DNA of 64,000 nt, taken from contig NZ_JAIEUL010000007.1 of NCBI RefSeq assembly GCF_019599185.1, forward strand, positions 1 through 64,000, read 5' to 3'. Positions 1 to 11,004 of this stretch are shown here, in pieces (within the stretch, counting starts at the first letter, position 1; each line of letters begins with the position of its first letter). The notes under the pieces were generated by a model, which was not told the origin of the DNA, did not search any database, and was given only the letters and a program-made list of their open reading frames with translations. Source of the stretch: Cryobacterium inferilacus (lineage in GTDB: Bacteria; Actinomycetota; Actinomycetes; Actinomycetales; Microbacteriaceae). Position numbers and translations under genes: made by a program.

Positions 1-154
1 CCAGTGCTTATCCCAGAGTCGGGGGCAGGTTACTCACGTGTTACTCACCCGTTCGCCACTGATCCAAGAAGCAAGCTTCTCTTCACCGTTCGACTTGCAT
101 GTGTTAAGCACGCCGCCAGCGTTCGTCCTGAGCCAGGATCAAACTCTCCGTAAA
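1..154 (-). rRNA. rrs: 16S rRNA, 5' end (partial)
   Basis: The minus strand carries the universal 16S start GAGTTTGATCCTGGCTCAG (about 146-128), followed by the conserved GAACGCTGGCGGCGTGCTTAA segment. The mature 5' end is placed near 154 by analogy with E. coli, where eight bases precede GAGTTTGATC. Only about the first 154 bases lie in the window; the rest of the operon continues beyond position 1. The tyrS gene lies immediately upstream on the same strand. Confidence 0.97.
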
Positions 155-595
155 TGTTTAATAGCCTCACCACCGAAGTGATGGGCACATCTAGTGCCGA
201 AAGCCGCCGGAATAGGCGAACAATCAGCAAGTTTGAAACTGACAGAACAAATCATTACTGACTTGCTTTGTTGTTTAAATGTTTTCCAAAGGAATCTCTT
301 GGCCCTTCACCGCTAGAAACGGATCCAAACCACGAGGTTTTTGGCATTTGACATTGTGCACGCTGTTGAGTTCTCAAGGATCGGACGCACCCGACTTCAG
401 GCCAAAAGGCTGTCGCTCCGGGGCACTTCGATGTTGTTCTGTTTTTCTTGTCGTGATGATCAGATCCAGATTTGGACTGACCGCACGCCATCAAGCCCGA
501 CAGTTCGAATGAATTCGCTGCCAACACTTGGAAGTGGTCCCGCTTGAGGCCGGTAAGCTCTTCCGCTTTCCGCACCTGTGGGGTGACAAGAGATG
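155..595 (-). other. rRNA operon leader
   Basis: About 440 nt between the putative promoter and the mature 16S end. It is much richer in A and T than its surroundings (for instance 220-300), as expected of a transcribed, processed rRNA leader. It contains the antitermination element listed separately. Short reading frames cross it but have no ribosome site or coding character. Confidence 0.75.
358..377 (-). promoter_or_regulatory. rrn antitermination boxA-like element
   Basis: On the minus strand this reads TTGAGAACTCAACAGCGTGC, which closely resembles the TTTGAGAACTCAA boxA region of mycobacterial and other actinobacterial rRNA leaders, where Nus factors load on the transcript. It lies about 200 nt before the mature 16S end, a typical distance. 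Confidence 0.75.
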
Positions 596-624
596 ACACT
601 ACGCGGGTTAGGAATGCCCCGCAA
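596..624 (-). promoter_or_regulatory. candidate rRNA operon promoter
   Basis: TTGCGG (619-624) and TAGTGT (596-601) are separated by exactly 17 nt on the minus strand, giving a sigma-70-type promoter just after the tyrS 3' end. It would start a leader of about 430 nt. It is a motif match only; other rrn promoters could exist in 400-560. Confidence 0.4.
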
Positions 625-643
625 TCCGGGGAGAATCCCGGGC

Positions 644-660
644 GTGTCGCAAATCGACAC
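644..660 (-). terminator. small hairpin after tyrS
   Basis: GTGTCG-5 nt-CGACAC forms a perfect 6-bp stem about 50 nt after the tyrS stop codon. There is no U tract. It would separate tyrS from the rRNA promoter. Confidence 0.4.
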
Positions 661-711
661 CTGCCCGCAATGCGGCCGTAACCTGCCGGTCACACTGCGG
701 GCCGACAGCGT

Positions 712-2013
712 CTACTCGACGAAGACGCCGGCCAGAGTCTTCTTGCCGCGGCGGAGCACAGCCACTCCCCCGGGCAATACCGAACCCTCAACCGTGGCCG
801 CCTCATCGGTGACCTTGACGTTGTTGAGGTACACGCCGCCCTGACCGATTGCGCGGCGGGCCTCACCGAGACTCTTGGTCAGTCCGGTATCCACCAGCAC
901 CTGCATGACCTGCGCCTGCGGGAATGTGGTCGTGTTGGGAAGCGCCCGCAGGGCCGCCTCCAGGGTCTCCGGGTCGAGGTCGGCCAGGTCGCCCTGGCCG
1001 AACAGGGCCTGGGTGGCCTGAATGGCGGCATCCGTTGCAGACACCCCGTGCACCAGGCTCGTCACCTCGAAGGCCAGCGTGCGCTGGGCTTCGCGCTTGA
1101 ACGGTTCGGTGGCCACCAGCTGCTCGAGCGCCTCGATCTGCACCCGGGTGAGGAACGTGAAGACCTTGAGCCGGGCGATCACGTCGGAATCGTCGGTGTT
1201 CAGCCAGAACTGGTACATGGCGTATGGGCTCGTGAGGGTGGGATCCAGCCAGACCGCGTTGCCCTCGCTCTTACCGAACTTGGTGCCGTCGGTGTTGGTG
1301 ATCAGCGGGGTGCCGATAGCGTGCACGCTCGTGCCCTCGGCGCGGTGGATGAGGTCGGTGCCGCTGGTGAGGTTGCCCCACTGGTCGCTGCCACCGGTCT
1401 GCAGCACACAGTTGTGGCTGCGGTAGAGCTCGAGGAAGTCCATCCCCTGCAGCACCTGGTAGCTGAACTCGGTGTAGCTGATGCCCGCGTCGGAGTTCAG
1501 CCGGGCGCTCACCGCATCCTTTTTGAGCATGGTGCCGACCCGGTAGTACTTGCCGATGTCGCGCAGGAAGTCGATCGCCGACAGCGGCGCCGTCCAGTCC
1601 AGGTTGTTCACCAGGGTGACGGGGTTGTCCCCCTCCGCGCTGAGGAAGCGGGTGACCTGCGCCTGCAGGTAGCCGACCCATTCGTTGATGACCTCGGGGG
1701 TGTTCAGGGTGCGCTCGGCCGTGGGCCGCGGGTCGCCGATGAGGCCGGTGGAGCCGCCGACCAGGCCGAGCGGTCGGTGACCGGCCAGCTGCAGGCGACG
1801 CATCAGCAGCAGCTGCACCAGATTGCCCAGGTGCAGGCTGGCCGCGGTGGGGTCGAACCCGCAGTAGTAGGTGATCGGATCCCCGGCGAGCAGGTCGCGC
1901 AACGCCGACTCGTCGGTGGAGACGTGGACCAGGCCGCGCCAGGAGATTTCCTCCCAGACGTTGGCGAAAGTGGGATCGTTGGCTTGCTGGGCAAGGATGC
2001 TGGGGTCTGACAC
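712..2013 (-). CDS. tyrS: tyrosyl-tRNA synthetase
   Basis: Class I aminoacyl-tRNA synthetase that charges tRNA-Tyr in the cytosol. At 433 aa it has the normal bacterial TyrRS length. The HIGH-equivalent HLGN is at residues 61-64 and the KMSKS-equivalent KFGKS at 245-249. The tyrosine-site segment GGSDQWGN is near 207-214, and a C-terminal S4-type RNA-binding domain (SLGEARRAIGQGGVYLNN) lies near 370. The GTG start gives the expected N-terminus. No Shine-Dalgarno precedes it, but TAATCT stands 6 nt upstream, so the mRNA may be leaderless. mpg-tyrS order is conserved in actinobacteria, though four genes intervene here. Confidence 0.97.
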   Translation of the reverse strand: MSDPSILAQQANDPTFANVWEEISWRGLVHVSTDESALRDLLAGDPITYYCGFDPTAASLHLGNLVQLLLMRRLQLAGHRPLGLVGGSTGLIGDPRPTAERTLNTPEVINEWVGYLQAQVTRFLSAEGDNPVTLVNNLDWTAPLSAIDFLRDIGKYYRVGTMLKKDAVSARLNSDAGISYTEFSYQVLQGMDFLELYRSHNCVLQTGGSDQWGNLTSGTDLIHRAEGTSVHAIGTPLITNTDGTKFGKSEGNAVWLDPTLTSPYAMYQFWLNTDDSDVIARLKVFTFLTRVQIEALEQLVATEPFKREAQRTLAFEVTSLVHGVSATDAAIQATQALFGQGDLADLDPETLEAALRALPNTTTFPQAQVMQVLVDTGLTKSLGEARRAIGQGGVYLNNVKVTDEAATVEGSVLPGGVAVLRRGKKTLAGVFVE

Positions 2014-2019
2014 GAAGCC

Positions 2020-2025
2020 AGATTA
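2020..2025 (-). promoter_or_regulatory. tyrS -10 box (leaderless)
   Basis: TAATCT on the minus strand, 6 nt before the tyrS GTG. No ribosome-binding sequence fits in the gap, so transcription probably begins at the start codon. Confidence 0.5.
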
Positions 2026-2105
2026 CCAGCGTCGGCCTCTCGGGCCGGGAGCCATGGCACCGACACGGTCAAGATATCAAGGCTGCAAGGTGAAGTGGGC
2101 TGGAT

Positions 2106-2129
2106 TAATCTTTGAACCTTGATTAGGCT
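2106..2129 (+). promoter_or_regulatory. promoter/operator candidate of the SatD-family gene
   Basis: The inverted repeat TAATC-10 nt-GATTA (2106-2110, 2121-2125) overlaps a -10-like TAGGCT (2124-2129), about 25 nt before the start codon. A strong GGAGG at 2141-2145 then serves the ATG at 2154. The dyad may be an operator, perhaps for the HTH protein it precedes. Confidence 0.4.
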
Positions 2130-2153
2130 GCATTCAGGATGGAGGCTTAACCA

Positions 2154-2801
2154 ATGTTTGTGATAACCGCCGACCAGATCGACAGCCGACACGATCGGGA
2201 CCGAGCCAGCGAGATGATCGCCCAGCTGGCCGACCGTCACGCGGCGGCCTTCGCCCTGCCGCCCGACCAGACCTCCGGTGACGAGATCCAACTGCTGGTG
2301 CCGGCCGCGGCGGATGCCTTCGCCATACTGCTCGACCTGCACCGGGCGGGATTCTGGAGCATCGGCCTCGGCATCGGCCCCGTCCGCACTCCCCTGCCGG
2401 CCAGCACCCGACAGGCCACCGGGGACGCCTTCATCGCAGCCAGAACCGCGGTGACCAGGGCCAAGCGGGCCGAGGCGCGGTTCGCGCTCGATGTGCCGCC
2501 GCGCTCCGACGGCGCGGAAGCCGTCGCCCTCTCCACCGGCGCCGAGGTCGAGGCGCTCGTGACGATGCTGCTCCTGCTCCGCGCCCGGCGCACCCCGGAG
2601 GGATGGGAGGCCGTCGATCTGCTCGAGAGCGGCCAGCCGCAGACCGCCATCGCCCGCACCCTGGGCATTTCAACGGCCGCGGTCAGTCAGCGCGTGAAAA
2701 GCGCGCAGTGGAGAGTCGAGCTCGCGGCGCATCCCGCACTCGTTAGGCTGCTAGACAACCTCGACCGCGACACCAGCGAAACGGATGACCACCGCCGATG
2801 A
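2154..2801 (+). CDS. SatD-family protein with C-terminal HTH
   Basis: 215 aa. The N-terminal part matches the SatD family pattern: a hydrophobic strand ending in DQIDSR (about 7-12), then SGDEIQLL (about 41-48), a central IGLGIGPV, and a GDAFIAARTA segment (about 91-100). In SatD proteins the equivalents are IGDIVxSR, GDEFQ, IGIG and GxAFxxAR. Residues 160-190 read as a helix-turn-helix (QTAIARTLGISTAAVSQRV), so it probably binds DNA. The biochemical function of SatD proteins is not known to me. The stop overlaps the start of the next gene by 4 nt (ATGA), so the two are translationally coupled. Family assignment is from memory of motifs. Confidence 0.75.
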   Translation: MFVITADQIDSRHDRDRASEMIAQLADRHAAAFALPPDQTSGDEIQLLVPAAADAFAILLDLHRAGFWSIGLGIGPVRTPLPASTRQATGDAFIAARTAVTRAKRAEARFALDVPPRSDGAEAVALSTGAEVEALVTMLLLLRARRTPEGWEAVDLLESGQPQTAIARTLGISTAAVSQRVKSAQWRVELAAHPALVRLLDNLDRDTSETDDHRR

Positions 2802-3421
2802 CAATCCTCGATTCCTTCTCCGTCGTGCTCTACCTGTACTGGATGATCCTGCTCCTGATCACGATGGCGTCGTTGATCCTGGCGATCCTGGCCTTCCGGC
2901 GCGGCTCGCAGCCTTTCGTGATCGCTTCCGCCTGGGCGCTGGGGGTGGCGCTGCTGCTCGCCGCGGTGCCCGTGGGCGACCCGGCGCCGGTGGCGTTCAC
3001 CGTGGTCATCGCGTTGGCGGCCCTGGTTCTCGCCGTGATCGGCGGCGGTCCGGCTGCGGTGCTTGCCCTGCAGCTGGCGACGAAGGACTCGGTGGCTCCC
3101 GGCAGCCACGGCGGCATCATGGTCGGCACCGATCCGGCAGCCGTCGTCGCCGACAGTGCCGCGACCGCCGCGACGCCGACGGCGGTGCACGAGGTGCTCC
3201 GCGGCGGCCTCACCATCGGAATCCTCGAACGTCTTGCCGTGGCCGGCGCGATCCTGGCCGGGTTCCCCGAGGCTCTCGCCGTGGTCGTGGCCATCAAGGG
3301 CGTCGGTCGATTCACCGAGCTGGCCTCGTCCGAGGCCAGGGAGCGGTTCATCATCGGCACCTTCGCCAGCCTGATCTGGGCGTGCGCCTGCGTCATCCTG
3401 GTGAGCCTGGCCCAGTCCTAA
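2798..3421 (+). CDS. membrane protein, SatD partner (DUF3307 C-terminal-like)
   Basis: 207 aa with about five hydrophobic segments (about 8-32, 40-58, 64-90, 145-165, 185-205). The last third (GILERLAVAGAILAGFPEAL, then AIKGVGRF and FIIGTFASLIWA) resembles the C-terminal module of DUF3307 proteins from other phyla, where GILERL, AAKSxxRF and IGTLLSF recur. The N-terminal DUF3307 domain itself is not seen. DUF3307 genes are often next to SatD genes, and here the two overlap by 4 nt. Function unknown; co-expression with the SatD protein is near certain. A hairpin terminator follows. Confidence 0.7.
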   Translation: MTILDSFSVVLYLYWMILLLITMASLILAILAFRRGSQPFVIASAWALGVALLLAAVPVGDPAPVAFTVVIALAALVLAVIGGGPAAVLALQLATKDSVAPGSHGGIMVGTDPAAVVADSAATAATPTAVHEVLRGGLTIGILERLAVAGAILAGFPEALAVVVAIKGVGRFTELASSEARERFIIGTFASLIWACACVILVSLAQS

Positions 3422-3433
3422 CCCCGGCGGGCA

Positions 3434-3477
3434 CGACGAAGCCCGGCTCGCTGACAGACAGCGGCCGGGCTTTGTCG
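3434..3477. terminator. bidirectional terminator
   Basis: CGACGAAGCCCGGC (3434-3447) pairs with GCCGGGCTTTGTCG (3464-3477), a 14-bp stem with one G-U wobble. It sits between the convergent SatD-partner gene and osmC and can serve both. Confidence 0.85.
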
Positions 3478-3487
3478 TTCGCGCTTC

Positions 3488-3949
3488 TTAGGCCTGCAGA
3501 ACCTCGGGGAGTTCCTCGAGCGCCGCGTCGAGCGTGATGTCGACCCCGGTCAGGGCCTTGCTGACCGGGCAGTTCAGCTTGGCGGCGTTGGCCGCGGCCA
3601 GGAAGGTCTCGCTGTCCATGCCGGTCACTTCGCCGCGAACGGTGAGGTGGATGCCGGTGAGACGGAAGCCGCCAGCCGGATCAGCGCCGAGGCTCACGTC
3701 GGCCGACACGTCCAGGGCTTCGATGGTCACACCGTCGGACGCCAGCTCGGCCGAGAGCTGCATGGAGTAGCAGGCCGAGTGGGCGGCGGCGAGAAGCTCC
3801 TCCGGGCTCGTGAAGCCGTTCGCGCTCTCGGCGCTCCGCTTGGGGAACGAGACGTCGTAGGTGCCGAGGCCCGAGCTGGTCAGTTCGACCTGGCCCTCCC
3901 CGGCGTCGAGAGTTCCGGTCCAACCAGTGCGTGCGGTACGTGTGGGCAT
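3488..3949 (-). CDS. osmC: OsmC-family peroxiredoxin (OhrR-linked)
   Basis: 153 aa thiol-dependent organic (hydro)peroxide reductase. The two redox cysteines are Cys60 in AAHSACYSM and Cys127 in KLNCPVSKAL, at the usual spacing. The AAHxxC signature fits the OsmC branch rather than classical Ohr. The ATG at 3949 is chosen because AAAGGACA precedes it at good spacing and it gives the standard N-terminus; a longer in-frame extension has no support. It lies 68 nt downstream of a MarR/OhrR-type regulator on the same strand, so it is probably induced by organic peroxides. A second osmC lies at 58.2 kb. Confidence 0.93.
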   Translation of the reverse strand: MPTRTARTGWTGTLDAGEGQVELTSSGLGTYDVSFPKRSAESANGFTSPEELLAAAHSACYSMQLSAELASDGVTIEALDVSADVSLGADPAGGFRLTGIHLTVRGEVTGMDSETFLAAANAAKLNCPVSKALTGVDITLDAALEELPEVLQA

Positions 3950-4017
3950 AACGGTGTCCTTTTCTGTGTGGTGGAGTGCTGGAGCCGGCCACGGAGGCCG
4001 GTTCGGGTCGGGAAAGA

Positions 4018-4458
4018 TCAGGTGAGCGCGCGCACGCGCTCGGCGAGAGCGGCAATCTGGCTCTGCAGGTCGATGAGTTCGGGCATGGCAAGCCCTGTCG
4101 AGGCGCAAATCTGCTCGGCAATCTGCGGTGCGTGACTGCGCATCGCGTCACCGGCCGGGGTGAGGGCGATCTCCACGACGCGTTCATCGTTCGCGGACCG
4201 ACCGCGCACGACCAGGCCGAGCGACTCGAGCCGCTTCAGCAACGGCGACAGCGTTCCGGAGTCGAGGTGCAACCGGTCGCCGAGTTGGCTGACCGTGCTG
4301 GTTCCGGTTTCCCAGAGCACGAGCATGGCGAGGTACTGCGGATACGTGATGCCCAGCGGAGCGAGCAGGGCGCGGTAACGCCCGGTGATCGCCCGAGATG
4401 CGGAGTAGAGCGCAAAGCAGATCTGCTGCTCGGGGGGAAGCATCTGTGGGACGGCCAT
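4018..4458 (-). CDS. ohrR: OhrR-type MarR regulator
   Basis: 146 aa winged-helix repressor. The N-terminal QQICFALYSASRAITGRYR places Cys14 where OhrR carries its peroxide-sensing cysteine. The MarR core follows (TYPQYLAMLVLWE, then SQLGDRLHLDSGTLSPLLKRLE as recognition helix and RSANDERVVEIALT as the wing). Only one clear cysteine sits at the N-terminus, but another is near the C-terminus (ICAST), so either the 1-Cys or 2-Cys mechanism is possible. It is followed by osmC, and its own promoter holds an OhrR-like dyad, suggesting autoregulation released by organic peroxides. TAGAGT 6 nt before the ATG suggests a leaderless mRNA. Confidence 0.92.
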   Translation of the reverse strand: MAVPQMLPPEQQICFALYSASRAITGRYRALLAPLGITYPQYLAMLVLWETGTSTVSQLGDRLHLDSGTLSPLLKRLESLGLVVRGRSANDERVVEIALTPAGDAMRSHAPQIAEQICASTGLAMPELIDLQSQIAALAERVRALT

Positions 4459-4464
4459 GTTCAG

Positions 4465-4470
4465 ACTCTA
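4465..4470 (-). promoter_or_regulatory. ohrR -10 box (leaderless)
   Basis: TAGAGT on the minus strand ends 6 nt before the ATG of ohrR. No Shine-Dalgarno is present in the gap. Confidence 0.5.
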
Positions 4471-4480
4471 ACACGGTTTT

Positions 4481-4512
4481 GCACAATTAGGTTGTACACA
4501 ATCTAAATGTGC
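4481..4512. promoter_or_regulatory. OhrR operator candidate
   Basis: The segment contains ACAATTAGGTTGT followed by ACACAATCTAAATGTG: an ACAA-5 nt-TTGT dyad, then a second partial copy. This resembles the repeated TACAATT-AATTGTA dyads bound by OhrR in other bacteria. It covers the -35 region of the ohrR promoter. It is an unusually AT-rich island in this GC-rich sequence. Confidence 0.6.
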
Positions 4513-4542
4513 CGCCGAACCGCAATGCTGCTCTCGGCGTGA

Positions 4543-5142
4543 TCAGGCCGGCGCGGGGAGGCTCGGGTGGCGCCGGTAGGCCGAGACGGTGCGGTCCCCC
4601 GCAATCCAGAAGCGCCAGGAGAAGTCGGTGCCGCCGCCGGCGCCGGCTACACCGGTGCGCGGCCCGGTCATGGCCGGCACCGGAACGTCGGGGAGGGCGA
4701 GATCGAACGGTTCGGCGGCCAGGTCGGCGCCATCCTGGTCGAGCCGGATGCCCATCGCCCGGGTCAGCCGGGCGGGACCTCGCGCCAGGTCGCGGTCGCT
4801 GACCGCCGGCCCGCGTCGGTCCCGAGCGTCGTCGATTCCGGAGACGATCTCGCCGGCGCGCAGCAACACACCGGATGCTTCGCCCGCCGGCGAGCAGACG
4901 ATGTTGGCGCAGACGTGCATCCCGTAGGTGAAGTAGGCGTAGAGGTGCCCGCCTGGACCGAACATGCTGCTGTTGCGCCGGGTCTGCCGGCGGTAGGCGT
5001 GCGACCCGGGGTCGGTGCCGGCTCGGTAGGCCTCCACCTCGGTGATCCGCAGCACCGTGTCGCCGTGCCGAAAGCGGGCGCCGAGCAGAAGCGGGGCGAC
5101 GTCGACCGCGTCCTGGCTGAACAGGTCACGGTCGACGCTCAC
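4543..5142 (-). CDS. mpg: DNA-3-methyladenine glycosylase (AAG/MPG family)
   Basis: 199 aa base-excision repair glycosylase that removes alkylated purines. Diagnostic segments are ITEVEAYRAGTDPGSHAYR (about 33-51), with the catalytic glutamate in TEVEAY, and GGHLYAYFTYGMHVCANIVC (about 64-83). It starts with GTG at 5142. It lies 30 nt after argH on the same strand, and argH-mpg-tyrS is a conserved actinobacterial order. Confidence 0.95.
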   Translation of the reverse strand: MSVDRDLFSQDAVDVAPLLLGARFRHGDTVLRITEVEAYRAGTDPGSHAYRRQTRRNSSMFGPGGHLYAYFTYGMHVCANIVCSPAGEASGVLLRAGEIVSGIDDARDRRGPAVSDRDLARGPARLTRAMGIRLDQDGADLAAEPFDLALPDVPVPAMTGPRTGVAGAGGGTDFSWRFWIAGDRTVSAYRRHPSLPAPA

Positions 5143-5172
5143 GCTGCAGCTTCTCTCGGGAGGGTGCCGGTC

Positions 5173-7817
<2,645 letters not shown>

Positions 7818-7876
7818 GGTTCTCCTTCATGATGTGTTCTTGGTTCAAGTTTATTGGTGGGGCGTGCCGGGCTGCG

Positions 7877-8806
7877 CTAGCGCACGTTGCGCGCGAGCAG
7901 CCAGACGAGCAGCGCTTTCTGGGCGTGCAGCCGGTTCTCGGCCTCGTCCCAGATGATGCTCTGCGGGCCGTCGATGACGTCGGCCGTGACCTCGAAGCCA
8001 CGGTCGGCCGGCAGGCAGTGCATGAAGTGGGCGTCGGCCTTGGCCAGGGCCATCAGGTCGGCGTCGACGCGGTAACCGCCGAGCGTGCCGAGCCGGGTGG
8101 CCTTCTCTTCTTCCTTGCCCATCGACACCCAGGTGTCGGTGATGACCACGTCGACGCCGGCGACGGCCTCGGCGGGATCGGTGAAGAGGGCGACGGAGCC
8201 ACCGGTCGTGGCCGCGATGGCCTCGGCGTCGGCGACGACCTGCGGGTCTGGCGTGTACCCGGCTGGCGACGCGATGCGCACGTGCATGCCGGCGGTCGCA
8301 CCGGCGAGCAGGTAGGACTGGGCCATGTTGCAGGCGCCGTCGCCGAGGAAGGTGAGGGTCTGGCCGGCCAGGTCGCCGCGGTGCTCACGGATGGTGAGCA
8401 GGTCGGCGAGCAGCTGGCAGGGGTGGAAATCGTCGGAGAGGGCGTTGACCACCGGAACGGTGGTGTTCAGCGCCATCTCTTCGAGCCCGGCCTGGCCGTA
8501 GGTGCGCCAGACGATGGCGGCGACCTGGCGCTCGAGCACCCTGGCGGTGTCCGCGGCGGTTTCCTTGCCGCCGAGCTGGCTGCTGGCCGTGCTGATGATC
8601 AGCGGGCTGCCACCGAGGTCGGCGATGCCGACGGCGAACGACACCCGGGTGCGGGTGGAGGACTTATCGAAGATCACGGCGACGGTTTTCGGTCCGGCCA
8701 GAGGCTGGACCGCGAATCGGTCTCGCTTCAGTTCCAGGGCCAGATCGAGGATCTCGGCCTGTTCGGCCGGAGAAATGTCGTCGTCGCGCAGGAAATGGCG
8801 GGTCAC
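7877..8806 (-). CDS. argF: ornithine carbamoyltransferase
   Basis: 309 aa; makes citrulline from ornithine and carbamoyl phosphate. Motifs are SSTRTR (about 49-54, carbamoyl-phosphate loop), HPCQ in [12 protein letters not shown], and the FMHCLP ornithine-site motif near 262. The GTG start fits family length; no good Shine-Dalgarno precedes it, so translation may depend on the upstream argD message. It lies 48 nt after argD. Confidence 0.97.
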   Translation of the reverse strand: MTRHFLRDDDISPAEQAEILDLALELKRDRFAVQPLAGPKTVAVIFDKSSTRTRVSFAVGIADLGGSPLIISTASSQLGGKETAADTARVLERQVAAIVWRTYGQAGLEEMALNTTVPVVNALSDDFHPCQLLADLLTIREHRGDLAGQTLTFLGDGACNMAQSYLLAGATAGMHVRIASPAGYTPDPQVVADAEAIAATTGGSVALFTDPAEAVAGVDVVITDTWVSMGKEEEKATRLGTLGGYRVDADLMALAKADAHFMHCLPADRGFEVTADVIDGPQSIIWDEAENRLHAQKALLVWLLARNVR

Positions 8807-8854
8807 GGGGTCACTTTCGCTGAATTCGTCGGTGTAATGCGGGATTCCTCCACC

Positions 8855-10057
8855 TTATCTGGCGGAGACGAGGCCGGGACTCGTCACGTGGGCCAGGGCG
8901 GCCCGAAAACGTTCCTCAAAATCGGCCAGCTCGGCGTCGCCCACGATCAGCGGCGGCGCCATCCGGATGCTGGACTCGTTCGCGGCGTTGATGATCAGGC
9001 CCTCGGTCTGCGCGGCGGCGGCCAGCTTGAGCGCCACCGGCTCGGTCAGGCCGATGCCGAGTAGCAGCCCGCGACCACGCACTTCGCTGATCAGCGGTGA
9101 CTCGATGCCGAGGATGAGTTCACGCAGCTGCTCGCCGCGGCGGGCGGCGTTGCCGACCAGGTCGTCGCGCTCGATGACACCGAGCACGGCGTTGGCGGTG
9201 GCGGTCACGAACGGGTTGCCGCCGAAGGTGGAGCCGTGCTGGCCGCGCTGGAACAGGTCGCTGGTGGCGCCGAAGGTGACGAGCGCCCCGATCGGCACTC
9301 CCCCGCCGATGCCCTTGGCGACGGTGACGGCATCCGGGATCACGTTGGAATGCTCGTAGGCGAACCACTTACCGGTGCGGCCGGCGCCAGTCTGGACCTC
9401 GTCGATGATGAGCAGCACGCCGTGCCGGGTGCACAGCTCGCGGGCCCGTTGCAGGTAGCCCTCCGGCAGGTCGATGACACCGGCTTCACCCTTGACCGGC
9501 TCGAGGAACAGTGCGGCGACGGTGTCGTCGATTTCCCGTTCGAGCGCGGCGATGGTGGTGTCGATGTGCTGCACGCCGCCGGGGACGGGTTCGAACGGGC
9601 CACGCATGAGCGGCTTGCCGGTGAGGGCGAGGGCGCCCATGGTGCGCCCGTGGAACGAGTCGTTCAGCGCGAGGATGCGGCTGCGGCGGCCACCGGCGAC
9701 GTTGAGGCGGGCGAGTTTGAACGCGGCCTCGTTGGCCTCTGCTCCTGAGTTGCAGAAGTAAACCCGGCCGGCGTCGCCCGCGCCGGTGAGGCGTTTGAGG
9801 CGTTCGGCCAGTTCGATCTGGGACGGCGAGGCGAAGTAGTTGGAGATGTGCGCGAGGGTGGCGATCTGGCTCTGGGCGGCGGCGACCATGTCGGGGTGGG
9901 CGTGGCCGAGCGAGTTGACGGCGATGCCGGCCAGGAAGTCGAGGTAGCGGGTGCCGTGCTCGTCCCAGACGTAGCAGCCCTCGCCGCGCACCAGCACGGC
10001 CAGTGGCGGCGACAGGGTTTTCATCATTGCGTCGGCGTAACGCTCGTGCAGGGTCAT
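8855..10057 (-). CDS. argD: acetylornithine aminotransferase
   Basis: 400 aa class III PLP enzyme. The PLP lysine is in [15 protein letters not shown] (about 250), preceded by [21 protein letters not shown] with the conserved aspartate. GAGGTGG stands before the ATG. The start overlaps the argB stop by 4 nt (ATGA). In many bacteria this enzyme also acts in diaminopimelate synthesis, relevant since dap genes are in the same window. Confidence 0.96.
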   Translation of the reverse strand: MTLHERYADAMMKTLSPPLAVLVRGEGCYVWDEHGTRYLDFLAGIAVNSLGHAHPDMVAAAQSQIATLAHISNYFASPSQIELAERLKRLTGAGDAGRVYFCNSGAEANEAAFKLARLNVAGGRRSRILALNDSFHGRTMGALALTGKPLMRGPFEPVPGGVQHIDTTIAALEREIDDTVAALFLEPVKGEAGVIDLPEGYLQRARELCTRHGVLLIIDEVQTGAGRTGKWFAYEHSNVIPDAVTVAKGIGGGVPIGALVTFGATSDLFQRGQHGSTFGGNPFVTATANAVLGVIERDDLVGNAARRGEQLRELILGIESPLISEVRGRGLLLGIGLTEPVALKLAAAAQTEGLIINAANESSIRMAPPLIVGDAELADFEERFRAALAHVTSPGLVSAR

Positions 10058-11004
10058 GCGGGAACCACCTCAGTACCGATACCGCTACCGGTGAAGATTT
10101 CGACCAGGATCGAGTGCGGCACTCGACCATCGATGATCGCCGCCTTGGCGACGCCGCCCTCGACGGCGTCCAGGCAGGCGGTCATCTTGGGGATCATTCC
10201 CGATTCGAGATCGGGAAGCAAGGTGCGGAGGGCATCAACGTCGATGACCGACACGAGCGAGTCACGGTTGGGCCAGTCGCTGTACAGGCCGGCCACGTCG
10301 GTGAGGATCACCAGCTTGGCCGCGTTCAGGCCCACGGCGAGGGCGGCCGCGGCGGCATCCGCGTTCACGTTGAGGGACTGACCCGGCACGTCCACGTCGG
10401 GAGCAATCGAGGACACCACGGGGATGCGGCCGGCGCTCAGTTGCGCGAAAACGGCCTCGGGGTCGACACCGATGACGTCGCCGACCAGGCCGAGGTCGAC
10501 CTCTTCGCCGTCGATCACGACGCCGCGGCGACGGCCGCTGAACAGACCGGCATCCTCACCGCTCAGCCCGGCCGCCAGGGGGCCGTGCGCGTTGATGTGG
10601 CTGACCAGGTCGCGGTTGATCTGGCCGGTGAGCACCATCCGCACCACGTCCATGGCCTCGGGGGTGGTGACCCGGTAGCCGCCGCGGAACTCGCTCTCGA
10701 TACCGAGGCGGGCGAGCATGGCCGAGATCTGCGGGCCACCGCCGTGCACGACGACCGGGCGGATGCCCGCGTACCGCAGGTACACCATGTCCTCGGCGAA
10801 GGCGCGCTGCAGTTCCTCGCTGACCATGGCGTTGCCGCCGAACTTGACGACGATGATCTGGTCGTGGAACTTCTTCAGCCAGGGCAGCGCCTCGATCAGC
10901 GTGGCGGCTTTGACCTTCGCCTCGGCGGGCGTGTTGTCGACGTCGTCGAGGGTGGGCACCGGAGGCACGGGTGGGCCGGCGGGGGCGGAAGCGTGAGCGT
11001 TCAT
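10054..11004 (-). CDS. argB: acetylglutamate kinase
   Basis: 316 aa; phosphorylates N-acetylglutamate. VVKFGGNAM and [10 protein letters not shown] are the ATP and substrate glycine-rich loops, and [17 protein letters not shown] is the second substrate signature. The true ATG is at 11004; it shares its A with the TGA stop of argJ (TGATG). The frame is open far upstream, but that extension is antisense-like and not used. About 30 extra N-terminal residues, rich in Pro and Ala, precede the conserved core, as in arginine-feedback-sensitive homologues; feedback inhibition is inference. Confidence 0.96.
   Translation of the reverse strand: MNAHASAPAGPPVPPVPTLDDVDNTPAEAKVKAATLIEALPWLKKFHDQIIVVKFGGNAMVSEELQRAFAEDMVYLRYAGIRPVVVHGGGPQISAMLARLGIESEFRGGYRVTTPEAMDVVRMVLTGQINRDLVSHINAHGPLAAGLSGEDAGLFSGRRRGVVIDGEEVDLGLVGDVIGVDPEAVFAQLSAGRIPVVSSIAPDVDVPGQSLNVNADAAAAALAVGLNAAKLVILTDVAGLYSDWPNRDSLVSVIDVDALRTLLPDLESGMIPKMTACLDAVEGGVAKAAIIDGRVPHSILVEIFTGSGIGTEVVPA

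Noticed and set aside
255..599. Open frame of 114 codons on the minus strand in the rRNA leader
   Set aside because: It overlaps the conserved boxA element and the 16S leader, has no family resemblance or coding bias, and starts at the putative promoter -10.
593..711. Plus-strand frame with CPQCG, resembling a zinc-ribbon start, after tyrS
   Set aside because: Only one CxxC is present and the frame continues as an antisense reading of tyrS; no ribosome site. The signal comes from the GC-rich hairpin region.
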